This document shows, piece by piece, positions 33,216 through 44,344 of a stretch of DNA of 64,000 nt (positions within the stretch are counted from its first letter, which is position 1; every line of letters begins with the position of its first letter). The stretch comes from Thelonectria olida (taxonomy: Eukaryota > Ascomycota > Sordariomycetes > Hypocreales > Nectriaceae), in NCBI GenBank assembly GCA_020736575.1, contig JAGPYM010000010.1, forward strand, positions 372,001 through 436,000. Reading direction: 5' to 3'. Both the position numbers and the translations under genes were made by a program. The notes beneath the pieces are model-generated. The model was not told the DNA's origin, ran no database searches, and saw only the letters and a list, made by a program, of their open reading frames with translations.

Positions 33216-34985
33216 CTAATTCCCCCGTCTTCCACGGCCTCCGCCACGGCCTCCACCTCCACCGCGTCCTCCGCCGCCCTCGCCCTGGCCCCGTCTCTGT
33301 CTAGGAGGATCAGGCACAACACTCAAGCCCTTGACACCTCTCAAGCCCATCTTTCCTGCCGTCGTCTTGGCAATGGTTGGAGTCTCCGGGGCCATTAGAC
33401 CATCGCGCGCGTAAACGTTGGCCGCAGCCACGAGGTCAGTCTTGTCCCACTTGAGGGCCTTGAGGTGATTGTTGTAGTACCCGAGCCAGGCTTGGTAGAT
33501 CTTTGCCCTGTCCTCGTCCTCCATCTTCTCCACGATTCTGTTAACTTCTTCAAAGGAGGAAAGGTCAGCGTCTTGGGGGATGAAGGTAATGTCCTTGAGG
33601 GTCCACCTGGGGAACCAGGCTTCTTCTTCGCTGACAATGAAGATGCCACGTCCATCAGCATCAGCACGTGCAGTACGACCAAGGCGATGAATGTAACTCT
33701 GCTTGTCTGCGGGGATGCCAACTTGGAACACGGTGGTGACACCTGGGAAATCCATGCCTCGAGCGACGACGTCAGTGGCAACGAGGATGGCAGATGCGCT
33801 GTCACGGTAATCGTTGGTCACCTTGGTGCGCTTGTTCTGCGACATCCGGCTGTGAAGAACGACCACAGGCGGCAAGCCAGGAAGATTGGAAAGAATGTGT
33901 CCGTAAAAGTCAGCGAGTGCGGCCGTCGGGGCAAAGAAGATGGCTTTGAAGTTCTGGTGCTGCTTGACTTCTTGACGGATGGAGCCGACCATGGCGGCAG
34001 ATACGGCAGAGAAGGTAGGCACCTTGATGAGGATCTGGGGGACCCGCTGATGAGTGTTGACTTCGCCTTCTGGGATGGTCGAGATGAATTTGTAGCCAGG
34101 GTTGAGGACGAGACCAGCCACCTGCTTGACGTGAGGAGCGATGGTAGCGGAGAAGAGCATGCCCTGTCTGTTGGTCTCCTTCTTGTCGGGAAGCTTGGAG
34201 ACGATATCTCTCAGGGCCTTCATGAAGCCCATGTCGAGCAAGCGATCGGCCTCATCAAGGACGAGAGTGTCGACGTGGCGAAGAGCATAGAGGATATCCT
34301 CGTTGGACATGTGATCGAAGAGACGACCAGGGGTGGCGATGAGGATATCGCAGCCCTTGAGGATTTGTCTCTCTTCTTTATCCTTGTTTGTGCCTCCGAT
34401 GGCGATGCAGACACGATACTGGGGCATTCTTTGGAGCAGGTTTGAGCCCTCGTTGGCGATTTGCATGGCAAGTTCGCGAGTAGGTGAGATGACCAGGATA
34501 GAAATGGGAGAGTCAGGGCCCCGCCTCTGGTTGAGCATGGTTTCTATGGCGGGCAGGAGAAAGGCGATGGTCTTTCCGGTTCCCGTCTTGGCCTGGACGA
34601 GACAATCGCTGCGCTTGGGAGGCAGCAGTTCGTCAAGAGTGGCAGCTTGGACAGGCGTCATGCGGTCAAACTTGAGGTCCTCGGTGATGGTCTGGACGAT
34701 GGTTGGGTGAACCAGGCGAGAAGAGGTGAGCTCAGCGAATCTGCGTGTATCCAGAGGAACAGGCTCTGGCTTGGCGGACTGAGCATCGACGTCCTGCATT
34801 GAGAACTCGGGCACTTCTAGAGGTTGCGATGGTGAGGCAGCAGAGTCGTCTTGGAACGAAGCGTTGTTTGGCTTTCTAGGCCCGCGATGGTTCTCCCGCT
34901 TGCCGCCGCCGCGACGGCGGTTCGGGCGGCCTCTGTGTTTCTCCATGCGAAGGAGTGAATGGAGGCGATTCAGTAGGCAGAACAA
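33216..34985 (-). CDS. MSS116: DEAD-box ATP-dependent RNA helicase, MSS116 type
   Basis: RNA helicase with probable roles in mitochondrial intron splicing and translation, 589 codons in one exon. Motifs in order: Q motif TPVQ; I AKTGTGKT; Ia PTRELA; GG and TPGRL; II VLDEADRLLDMGF; III SATIAPH; IV IFFAPT; V ATDVVARGMDFPGV; VI HRLGRTARA. The post-helicase region has EEEAWFPRWTLKDI, characteristic of the Mss116 branch. The C-terminus is an RGG-box tail (GRGGGGGRGGGRGRRGN) for RNA binding. Two starts are possible: 34985, giving a hydrophobic-basic leader (MFCLLNRLHSLLR) that suits mitochondrial import, or the internal ATG at 34946 (MEKHRGRPNRRRGGG). Confidence 0.93.
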   Translation of the reverse strand: MFCLLNRLHSLLRMEKHRGRPNRRRGGGKRENHRGPRKPNNASFQDDSAASPSQPLEVPEFSMQDVDAQSAKPEPVPLDTRRFAELTSSRLVHPTIVQTITEDLKFDRMTPVQAATLDELLPPKRSDCLVQAKTGTGKTIAFLLPAIETMLNQRRGPDSPISILVISPTRELAMQIANEGSNLLQRMPQYRVCIAIGGTNKDKEERQILKGCDILIATPGRLFDHMSNEDILYALRHVDTLVLDEADRLLDMGFMKALRDIVSKLPDKKETNRQGMLFSATIAPHVKQVAGLVLNPGYKFISTIPEGEVNTHQRVPQILIKVPTFSAVSAAMVGSIRQEVKQHQNFKAIFFAPTAALADFYGHILSNLPGLPPVVVLHSRMSQNKRTKVTNDYRDSASAILVATDVVARGMDFPGVTTVFQVGIPADKQSYIHRLGRTARADADGRGIFIVSEEEAWFPRWTLKDITFIPQDADLSSFEEVNRIVEKMEDEDRAKIYQAWLGYYNNHLKALKWDKTDLVAAANVYARDGLMAPETPTIAKTTAGKMGLRGVKGLSVVPDPPRQRRGQGEGGGGRGGGGGRGGGRGRRGN

Positions 34986-35358
34986 AAGTCTCTATCAAGA
35001 GAATATTTTCTTGTGGTGATGACGGTTCTAGTCTTGATAGTGCAGGGATGAGAATTAGGGAGTGAAAATTTAATGGAAACGGTGACGAACGGTCCTTAAA
35101 TGGTAAAACGCCGGGTGCACGCTTTGCTCACTTTGTGACCGTGTAACTCGACGAATGCCCGAGTTTGCTTCACGTGCGTCATTCCATTGTCAAACAAACA
35201 AGCACAACTTCCTTAGGTAAGGAAAGTAAATAATTTCCCAAATATTTTACTGCTCCCTATGAGCAAACTCGCCATGTTACATCGGCATTGTTTTGTTTGT
35301 CAAAAGGAGGTGGCAGAGAACCCGCTGCACGTCAACTCATCACAGTTTGCCCAGGAAT
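34986..35358. promoter_or_regulatory. Promoter region of the helicase gene
   Basis: 373 bp between the helicase start and a candidate solo LTR. AT-rich stretches around 35225-35255. No ORF. Confidence 0.4.
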
Positions 35359-35640
35359 TGTTGGCGACCACCTAGAACCTTCTATCCCTCCTTTGTTAGT
35401 TAGTTAGCTTGCTGCGCTGCCTGCCCCTAGCTTTGCTATGCAGCTTGCCGCTGCTGCATGCCTTTACTAGCAGCTTGTCTTTGCTGCTTGTCCTACTGCT
35501 TGCTATCATGAGTCACAGCCTCTAGCAAATACAGCCAGGCCCTCTGACAGATCAGTCCTAAATACCTGATCTGTCCAGCAGCTGAGACTTAGATCTCTTT
35601 CCTAAGTACACCAATTAAGTCATCATTCAATAGATCAAGT
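35359..35640. repeat. Candidate solo LTR, 282 bp, with GGAAT flanks
   Basis: The segment begins tgttggcgaccacc and is bounded on both sides by ggaat (35354-35358 and 35641-35645), consistent with a 5-bp target duplication. Inside are a repeated tgctgctt/gcttgc composition and cctctagcaaa, also found in the nearby Copia LTRs, and a short inverted repeat (cagatcag..ctgatctg). The 3' end does not show a clean CA, so the call is tentative. Confidence 0.4.
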
Positions 35641-36648
35641 GGAATGCGGATGAAATGATCTCTTCGAAATGACTTTTATAAAAAAAAAAAAAGCATGATA
35701 ATCTTGACGCTCGTTCATATACATCACCCTCCTCTTCTTCTTCTTACCCAGCATAAACTAGACATTATTCACTCCATTGTCAGACTCGTTGGGAACCGCC
35801 GCCTTCTCCTCGTGCTCAAGATGCCCCAACTTCGCCTCGACATCGCTCGCCTCAACTCTGCGACTCAGACTCGTCTCAACGCCCGTCTTCCATGCCGGCG
35901 TGCCCAGATACTTGAAGCCCTTCGGGTCTTCAAATATGGCTTCAATCTCCTCGAGGTTCTTACCGGCCGTCTCGGGGAACAGGAGGAATACATGTATCAG
36001 CATAGCAAGGTTGAACTACAAGTCATTGTTAGTCAAACGCCCCAAACTCTACACGAGCAACTCGATGAACACTTACCACTCCGAAAATCAAATACGTCTT
36101 CCAGCGAATGTTCTCAAAAGCCGGAGGCGTGAAGAGGCCGAGAGCCGTGTTAAACGCCCAGTTCGCAGACGTAGCCATCGCAACGCCCTTGCCACGAAGA
36201 CGCAGAGGGAAGAGCTCAGGGGGATACGTCCACGAGACAGGTCCCCAAGTAGGCGCGTACGAAGCCACGAACAAATACGTGCACGCAATCAGGCCCTTGG
36301 CTGGCGCACCAGACACGCTCATCGACTCCTCGGCCACGCCGTCGATGCCTCCAGGCACGACAACGCCGCGGCTCGCGAGGATGCCGGCGTTGGCGAACAT
36401 AAAGGCCATCATCAGAGTGGCCCCGATGAGGAGCGTCGGACGGCGGCCCCAGCGGTCAACCCAGATCAGGGCTGGCACCGTCATTATGACATTGATCACG
36501 TACTGAATCGACGATGCGAGCAGGTTGGCATTGCCCTTATACCCGGCCATGGCGAAGACATAGCCAATATAGTACACTAAGATCCAGTCAGTCACTGAAA
36601 CTCATGAAAGTCATGGTCCTTTCAACTCACTCATCACGTTCATTCCTG

Positions 36649-36653
36649 TCAGC
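36649..36653. repeat. Target-site duplication TCAGC, left copy
   Basis: Five bases directly before the left LTR, identical to 43419-43423 after the right LTR. Confidence 0.9.
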
Positions 36654-36854
36654 AGTTGTTCAGGACTCTAAGTCATAGACCGATTGTGTGCTTGCTGCTT
36701 GGTATAGCAGCTAGCCGATGGACACACAGCCTGCTTCCTCTAGCAAACTCATAGAGCCTTCTGGAAAGGCCCCTTAGTCTAGCTAGATAAAAGCCAGCTG
36801 CTCCCACAGGTTAGTTGTGGGAGCAACCTAATCATCACATCTAAAGTAACAACT
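36654..36854 (+). repeat. Left LTR of the Copia element, 201 bp
   Basis: Begins AGTTGTTCAGG and ends AAGTAACAACT, so its ends are inverted repeats (AGTTGTT/AACAACT). Matches the right LTR at 194 of 201 positions. Contains a TATA-like gataaaag and a small inverted repeat (gctcccac..gtgggagc). Confidence 0.93.
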
Positions 36855-36870
36855 GGTTATAAGCCCGGCA
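36855..36870 (+). other. Putative primer-binding site of the Copia element
   Basis: The sequence directly after the left LTR (ggttataagcccggca, preceded by the LTR's last T) has the tgg start expected for pairing with the CCA end of a tRNA. The primer tRNA was not identified. Confidence 0.4.
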
Positions 36871-39800
36871 CACTGACGCTGTGCTGGGATATTTTCTTTT
36901 TTTTCCTGGACACACCTCCAGAGAATAACACACTTCCCGAAAACACCTTTTTCAGAGCATACTATATCTTCCTCTGCTTTAAAGGCGCTTGAAGCGCATA
37001 AACTATAAGGAAAGAGCAACTACCTGTCCTGGCGACGCCATTTTGACCGAACCCTAAAGATAAAGGGACTATAGAAATTACTAACTGGTAAGGAGAAACT
37101 AATTAAAAATGAACCCTCCCAGTCTGATTACTATATAACCTCTAATAGCATTTTGATCTCCACTTCTAGACCAATCACTCGAGCTGCTACCGCAGAAAGT
37201 TTAAAGGTTAACTTTAGTCTATCCTTCTCCTTATAGCAGGCTGCCCTAAGAAAGTGGGAATACTAATAGGAAAAGGTTCATCAAGTTCAAGATATTATTC
37301 TCTCCTCCTTTTATTTTTTAATTGCTATAGAAGTTAAAAATAATATATTTTTTAATTTACCTCTTAAAATCGGTATCTATATTAGAAAATAGTACTCTAT
37401 CTCAAATGAAGCCGCTTAAGTTTAACTCTTAAAAAGAGCCTTATTTTTATACCTAAGGAACTTTAGTAGTATAAGCGAATACTTTAATTAATACCGAGAA
37501 CTTAAGTTTAATTTAGTAAGAACTAAGATAATTATATATACAGACGCTATTATAATCTCTTATATTCTTAATAAACTTCCTGCCTTATATAAATCGTTTA
37601 GAGAAAAGTATAAGTAAGATAGAGCTAAAAATGCAAATTAGGAACCAGACTTTATATTTTTTTAAGACTGCCTATTAGCTAAAAAAGAGCAGATCTGCAA
37701 ATCCCGACCTAATAATAGTAATACTAGAAAAGGCAAAACTAATAAGAATACTAATAGTAATAAGGTTTATACCTATACTGCATATGGCCGAAAAGGTTAT
37801 AATAAGAAGGACTGCTAGGTCGCACACCCAGAGAAAATGCCATAGCGACTTAAGGACCGAGCCTCTAAAAAGGGGCACTCTAGCCAAAATGATAAAAAGT
37901 CTAACAAATAATATAACTTAAAGGGCATTAAGCCCGCCGGTATTATCATTATACTGGAGATATCTTCCCGCCCGAATATAACCTCCTGCTATATAATACC
38001 TAATAGAAGTATAATAACTGCCTCCTCTTTTATATTTCTAAATACTAATAAAATACCCAAGTTTGAAAACTTGGTAAAGGCCTAGTATAAGGAGGAATAG
38101 GGGGAGGAGGAGAAGGATATTTACTTTAGTTATTTTAGGGCAGATATATATTTAAGTATTAAAGAATCTATTTATAATTCTATCTTAATAACTATATAAA
38201 ATAGTTATTATAAGGGAAATATTATTTTAATTAACTTAAAAGCTAATATTTATATATTTAATAATAAAAATCTTTTTACTTTTTTAAACCCTATAGATCT
38301 CTCTATATCCTCTATTAATAATATATAATCCCTTAAAATTAAAAGAGGGGGAGCTATTATACTACTAATAAAAGCGACATTTAGAAAGGTCATACTAATT
38401 ACTATTATTAAGGCAGTGTATGCCCTAAGAGTAAAATATAATATTATTTCCCTATCCTACCTTAAACGAAAAGTAACTCTCTCTAGTTAGTAGAATAAGG
38501 ATAAAATTACTATTATGAATAAAGGAGAGGAAGTTAGTTATATAAAATAAGTGGACGGTTTATACGAATTTTAAGTGGAAACAAATATATTACTAGGTAA
38601 TATAAAACTTTTTATTAAAAATCTTAATATAAAATACCCTATATAGCTCTAGTATAAACAACTTGGTTATTTAAGCTTATAAAATATAATAAACCTATTT
38701 AATTAGGGGGAGGGAATTCTACTAATAAAATAATAAATCCAAAGTTAAATAAATGAAATCTATCTAATTTGCATAACTTTAAGAGCTCTTATTAGAATCC
38801 CTAGAGATCTAGCAATAAGATAGCAAAAGCAACCCGGCGGAATGATTTATATAAACATTTGGGGGCCTTACCCTATTAAAGGTTTTAAGGGCTTTAAATA
38901 TGCCCTTTTCTTTACTAATAATGCGATATATTTTACTTAAGTAAGGTTCTTCTCCTATAAGAAGGATATGCCGGAAGTCTTTAGGAAACTTTATAAAAAT
39001 ATTAAAAAGACTTTTAATATTATAATTTAATACTATAAGTTTAATAGTAAATTTTATATTAGTTCTATTAGCACTTAGTATAGGAAATATTATATTAGTA
39101 TAGAGCTAACTATCCCCTATATATATTATATAGGCGGAATATATAAAAGGGTAAACTATATTATTTGAGAAAAAGTAGCACTTATAGTATAGGAAATATT
39201 AGTAATAGGTTAGATCTTAAAGATCCTAATAGGATGTGCTTTTAAGACATTTTAGGAATCCTCTATTCTAGAGAATCTCTAGCCTAAAGCAGTCTAATAC
39301 TTAGTCTAGCTAAAGAATAGATCTCCTACTAGGGCCCTAAAGAAGGAAACCCTTTAGCAAGCTATTTATAATATTAAACCCATCTTTGGATAAGAATTGG
39401 TCTAGGGGAGTCGCATATATATTATACTACTACTAGAAACCGCTTATCTAGGCAAGCTAAAACTATATTATTCGAGAGGGTAGTTGGAATACTTTATAAG
39501 GTGTAATAGCAAATTGATCTTTTGGGTTTATTCTAATAAATACTATACTATTTTTTATATTAGTATGGCTAGAATATAATAGGGCTATAAAATAGAAGAT
39601 GATTATAATAAATAAACCCTATAATAACGACTTGCAGACGAACCTAAGACCTTTAATAAGCCTACTTTTAAAAATAATAGCAAGGATAAAAACTAACAGT
39701 TTTTAGACAATTAGCTAGAGAAATCACATATTTAAACTCGCCTTAAAGAAGGAGATAATATTAAATAATCTAGTTTGGAAGAAGATTAGAATACTAAGGG

Positions 39801-39899
39801 CACTTATAATCTAATAACCTATAATAACTTCTAGTACTCTAATAATAGCAAGGACAAATATTAGAAAGAGTTATCTTTTACCTTTAAAAATAAGGAAGC

Positions 39900-41650
39900 T
39901 TTCTTTTCTAATAATAAGCTGATAGAAAGTTTATATAAGGGGAATAATAAAGGCAATTGCCTCTCTATCTATAGTAAGGTTAACTATTTTATAAACTTAC
40001 GTCCGAATGCTACTAATCCTAATACTAAAACTGAACCAATAATAGAGAGGGTAGTATCTTACTTTTTTACTAGTATAGTAGAAGTAAATATATCTTCATT
40101 TTTAAAATTAGATATAAAAAGAGATAATACTAACCTAAAAATACCTCCACTAATAAGAATTAGAAAGGGTTTTATTACTAAAAAGCCTTACTACTAATAC
40201 TATATTAAAGGTCGAACCTATATATATTTTAATAATCCAGATTAGCTAAAATGTATTTATTATACTTATAAGTATTTCTATTACTAGAGAGTTATTAATT
40301 ATAACTACCTGGAGATTATTAAAATAGTTAAAAATAGAAAAAAGAAAGAGAGGAAATATAAAATCAGGTCTCGGAAAGAAAAGGGTATTATTATAGGCAT
40401 GAGGTTAGTAGTAAGAGTTCCAGCCAATTAGAAATACTATAGATACCTTATGCAATAGCAAGTTTATAATAGAAACTGGCCATATTTAACCTGTATTGCA
40501 GGAAAATACCTCTATCTTAATAAGCAACTAGAAGATATACTAAAATACATCCTATATAAGGGCAAGATTATATAATACAACTGCAAAACTCCATGCAATA
40601 AGTGCTTAAAAAGGGGATTAGATTGCATATAGCTTAGATAGGGAGGTCTTATTATAAGACTCTGGCCTATTAAAAAGGCCTTAAAAAAGAAGCTAGAAAT
40701 AGCTAGAAATAACATCTACTACTAGTATTAATAAGCTAACTCCGGGAAAGGACATATCTACTTAGAAGACTAACTATATAAAGAATATGTTAAAGGTTAT
40801 ATATCTGGCGCTAAGAGACTCTATATTTATAAGAATAGCAACCACCTTAAGAAATATAATATAACTGCCTTCTATCTAAATAAAAAAAAGAAACCTATAC
40901 TTAAGGACAACTAGGGGGGGTTTTCCTCTAACGCGCTTAATAAGAAAAAGGCCAGTATATCTTATAAGAGTAAAATAAAGAATCTAGGGGGAGAAAAGGC
41001 AATTATTAGTAAGAAACATAAGAAACTAAAAGCTAACAAGAATAACGCCGCTCTCTACCAGATTATTTCTACCTTTAGAAAAGGTCTTCTATACGGCATG
41101 CATGCCCTTATTAATAGTATTACCTCCTAACTACCTAATACTATACTACTAACCCTTATTAAGCTTTAGGACATCTTATATAGTAAAGACATAAGGCTCC
41201 GAAACCAACTTATAAGTATAGATAATAATAATAACCTAACTATTAATTAAGTGGCGGCCATCCTATATCTATAGGGAAATAGTTAAAACTTACATTTTTA
41301 ACTGGGTTTTTTCCTTAAAGGAGACAAGCCAAGGGTTCTATATGAGGAAGAAGGTGCCACTACTGTCTGGATCTATAACAATAATACCTAGGTGCTATAT
41401 GTAATAAATTACAACTATTTCTCTAGGGTCAACCTTCTAATAAGCAAGGGTGGTAGGTCTATTTAGAACCCTCCTAGTAATAAAATATAATTAGAAATGG
41501 AAGACAATCTTAAAGAAGAAGAAGTTGATATAGATATTATAGTCTTTAAGGGAAGAAGAACTAGGCGGAGAATTCTCCTTATAGAAATAGATATATTTAA
41601 TATACCTAAACCTTAATTATATGCAAAGGCTATATGATCTCCTAAAGCAC
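39900..41650 (+). other. Extra coding-like segment between integrase and RT of the Copia element
   Basis: About 1.75 kb that keeps long stretches of one reading frame between scattered stops. At 40576-40626 it reads YNCKTPCNKCLKRGLDC, a C-x3-C-x2-C-x6-C pattern reminiscent of half of a Zn2Cys6 cluster or another zinc knuckle. Basic stretches (NRKKKERKYKIRSRKEKG) lie about 70 residues before it. The integrase C-terminal region would normally occupy part of this space; its excess length explains the element's 6.8 kb size. No homologous domain is recognised. Confidence 0.45.
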
Positions 41651-43208
41651 CCTAGTGGATGGCCGCTTAAGACTTAGAAAAAGACAGCTATATTAAGAAT
41701 GGAACTTTAAAGGAAGTTAATATAGAAAATATCCCGGAAGGATATATACCTTTCTACTCCAGATGGGTCTAAAAGAGAAAGCTAGATAAGATAGGCTATA
41801 TTAAAAAGTATAAGGCAAGACTAGTAGTAAAGGGTTTCTAGTAGAGAGAAAGTATTAATTATAATAAGACTTTCTTTTCTATTATTAAGTCCATATCTTT
41901 TAGGATTCTATTCGCCTTAGCGGCACTCCTTGGCTAGCCTGTCTTTCTTATGGATGTTATTACAGCTTTCCTATATAAACGCATCTATATTCCTCTTTTT
42001 ATAAAGCCTCCCCCTAGTTAGAACCTTCTAAAAGGTAAAGTACTCTAAATCTTTAAATTACTTTATAGATTAAAATAATTGCCTTAAGAATAGTATGCTA
42101 AATTTTATGAAACTATTTAAAAATGGGATTTTAAAGTCTTAACTTTTAATTCCTATATATTTATATATAGAAAGTGGCAGGCTATTATTAGAATATAGGT
42201 GGATAACTCTCTAATTCTTGCCCTAAATGTTAAGATTGCTAAAAAAAGTGAAAGAATGCCTTTATAAGGCTTTTAAAATAAAGAATAAAAGTCTTTATAA
42301 CTACTACCTTAGCATTTATATAATATAAGAGGAAGATAGTATCACTTTATATTAATAGAAATATTTAGAATAGATTTTACAATATTTTAAACTTTAAAAT
42401 ATAAAAGGCCGAAAAGTCCCTATAAAGCCTAACACTAGACTCAAGAAGCAATATAAGGGAATAGCTAATAAAAACCTAAAGATAAGATATTAATAGATAG
42501 TCGGATGCCTCCTCTACCTTATAGTAACTTTAAGACCAAATATATACTTCCCTATAGGATACTACAGCCAGTATAACTTAAACCCAACTAACAAGTACCT
42601 TAAAACTATTATAAAAGTCTATATATACCTTTAGATAATAATTACTAAAGGCGTTAAGTATAAAAGGGGAGATGGAAAAATAAACCTTATTAGCTTTATA
42701 AACTTGGATTATACTAGTTATTAAGATATAAGGAGATTAACCACTAGATGGGTCTTTATATTAGCTGGGGCACCTATTATATAGTGCTTATAGAGATAGA
42801 AGATAGTCACTATATTTACTACTAATATAGAATATATTACAGCTGCTAAGGTAGTAAAAGAAGCAGTATAAATTAGGGGATTTATTAATAATCTTAATCT
42901 TCCTAGAATAATAATTAAGGAAGTTCCCCTATATATAAATAACAACTTAGTATAAAAGCTTACCCACAACCCCAAGTTTTATAATAAGATAAAATATATT
43001 AATATTTAATACTATTTTATTAGGGAATAAGTCGAATCTAAAGAATTAAATACTATTAGAGTTAATACTAAATTTAATATATTAGATATACTTACTAAGC
43101 CCCTTACAAAACTTAGATTAGAGGATTTGAATAGGATGATGGGGATGGTCGATGCGAAATGTGTTAAGGAACAATAGGAAGAATAATAAATCGGATATGA
43201 TACCAAGT

Positions 43209-43217
43209 CAGGGGGAG
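43209..43217 (+). other. Polypurine tract of the Copia element
   Basis: Purine-rich cagggggag directly before the right LTR, the expected plus-strand primer position. Confidence 0.7.
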
Positions 43218-43418
43218 AGTTATTCAGGACTCTGAGTTATAAACCGATTGTGTGCTTGCTGCTTGGTATAGCAGCTAGCCGATGGACATACAGCCTGCTT
43301 CCTCTAGCAAACTCATAGAGCCTTCTGGAAAGGCCCCTTAGTCTAGCTAGATAAAAGCCAGCTGCTCCCACAGGTTAGTTATGGGAGCAACCTAATCATT
43401 ACATCTAAAGTAACAACT
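43218..43418 (+). repeat. Right LTR of the Copia element, 201 bp
   Basis: Begins AGTTATTCAGG and ends AAGTAACAACT. It differs from the left LTR by seven transitions and no indel; six of the differences have the TA form in this copy. Confidence 0.93.
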
Positions 43419-43423
43419 TCAGC
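43419..43423. repeat. Target-site duplication TCAGC, right copy
   Basis: Five bases directly after the right LTR, identical to the left copy. Keeping only one copy restores the transporter codons for TQLTG. Confidence 0.9.
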
Positions 43424-44344
43424 TGGGTCCAAATTTGTATAAAGCAAGCCGTAATCGTTCTGTGCAGGTATCTCGGCTTGAACAGATCCAGATAAGTGAC
43501 GTCACTGTTCCTCGCCTCGAATTCGACCATCTCTTTAATCTCGTGCAGCTCCGCCATGACAAAGGGGTGGTGAGGGTCTCCCTTGCCGTGAACGAGCGTC
43601 AGCACCGCCTGGGCCTCTTCCCAGCGATCCTTGCGGGCCAGCCACCTGGGTGACTCGGGCAGGGGCATCATCATGAAGAAGAGGAAGATGGCGGGAACCA
43701 TCTGCAGTCCCCAGGGAACGCGGAAGGAGGCTGTGTTGTAGTCCTTGGAGTTTTGCTCGCCGATGAAGGAGCATCCATACGAGATGTAGTACATGATCAG
43801 GATGCCCCAGGTGATGGCCCATTGCTGCATGCCGATGAGCCGTCCTCTCTTAGATGGGGGTGAGATTTCGGCAATGTAGACGGGGACTTGGGCTGATTCG
43901 AAACCAACGGCGATACCGTTGATGATGCGGCCGACGATGAGCATGCCAATGTTCTGCGAAGCACAGCAAAGAATAGAACCGACGATCCTATAGCTATCAG
44001 CAAGGACTGACCAATTCAAGTCCTTGGAAGAAAACCACTTACCACACAACACAACCAAGCATGATACTGTACTTTCGACCAAGTCGATCACTCAACGGGC
44101 CAGACACCAAGGCTCCCAGCCACGAGCCAGCTGCCATTGAGGCAGTGATGCCGCCCTGGACGAGCGAACGCGGTCCGCTACAGTCCATGTCATCGTTGAA
44201 TGGCGGGCCTTTGGGTCCTTGGTTGAAGTAGCACTTATACGAGTTCTCTCCCAACTGCGCCGAGACGGACGAGATGTCGAAGCCGAACAGGGCGCCGCCG
44301 ACGACGGAGGCGCCGGCAATCACGTAGATGTTGCCAATGGGCAT

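Larger units (their letters stand above)
36654..43418 (+). mobile_element. Complete but inactivated Ty1/Copia LTR retrotransposon, 6,765 bp
   Basis: Two 201-bp LTRs flank an AT-rich interior on the plus strand, antisense to the host transporter gene. Order of decayed domains: a gag region with a zinc-knuckle remnant (AYGRKGYNKKDC near 37775); an integrase core near 38840-39000 (MIYINIWGPYPIKGFKGFKY, then FTNN where FTDD is expected); a long unassigned segment of about 39900-41650; reverse transcriptase at 41800-42250 (YKARLVVKGF, SFRILFALAALLG, FLMDVITAFLYKRIYIP); and RNase H at 42480-43110 (IEYITAAKVVKEAV, LDILTKPL). Gag-integrase-RT-RNase H is the Copia order. Stop codons interrupt all frames, many explainable by C-to-T or G-to-A changes, so it encodes no functional protein. 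Confidence 0.95.
35758..44344 (-). pseudogene. MFS sugar transporter disrupted by a Copia element
   Basis: Proton-coupled hexose/xylose-type transporter of the sugar porter family, split by a retrotransposon. Exon pieces: 44043-44344; 43424-43987 continued after the insertion by 36631-36653; 36077-36576; 35758-36015. Without the insertion they sum to 1,647 nt, 548 codons, full length for the family, with no other lesion. Signatures are GGALFGFDISSVSA (TM1), PESPRWLARKDRWEEA, DRWGRRP, and SWTYPPELFPLRLRGKG before the last helices. The insertion lies after about residue 288 in FIQIWTQL, at the start of the second six-helix half; the reading frame would continue as TGMNVMMYYIGYVFAM. As it stands the gene can yield at most a half transporter. 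The coding flanks retain normal GC content, so the loss is probably recent. Confidence 0.9.

Noticed and set aside
33465..34445. 326-codon plus-strand ORF
   Set aside because: Antisense of the DEAD-box helicase.
42721..43206. Minus-strand ORFs of 64-84 codons within the Copia element
   Set aside because: Artefacts of AT-rich, RIP-mutated RNase H sequence read in antisense.
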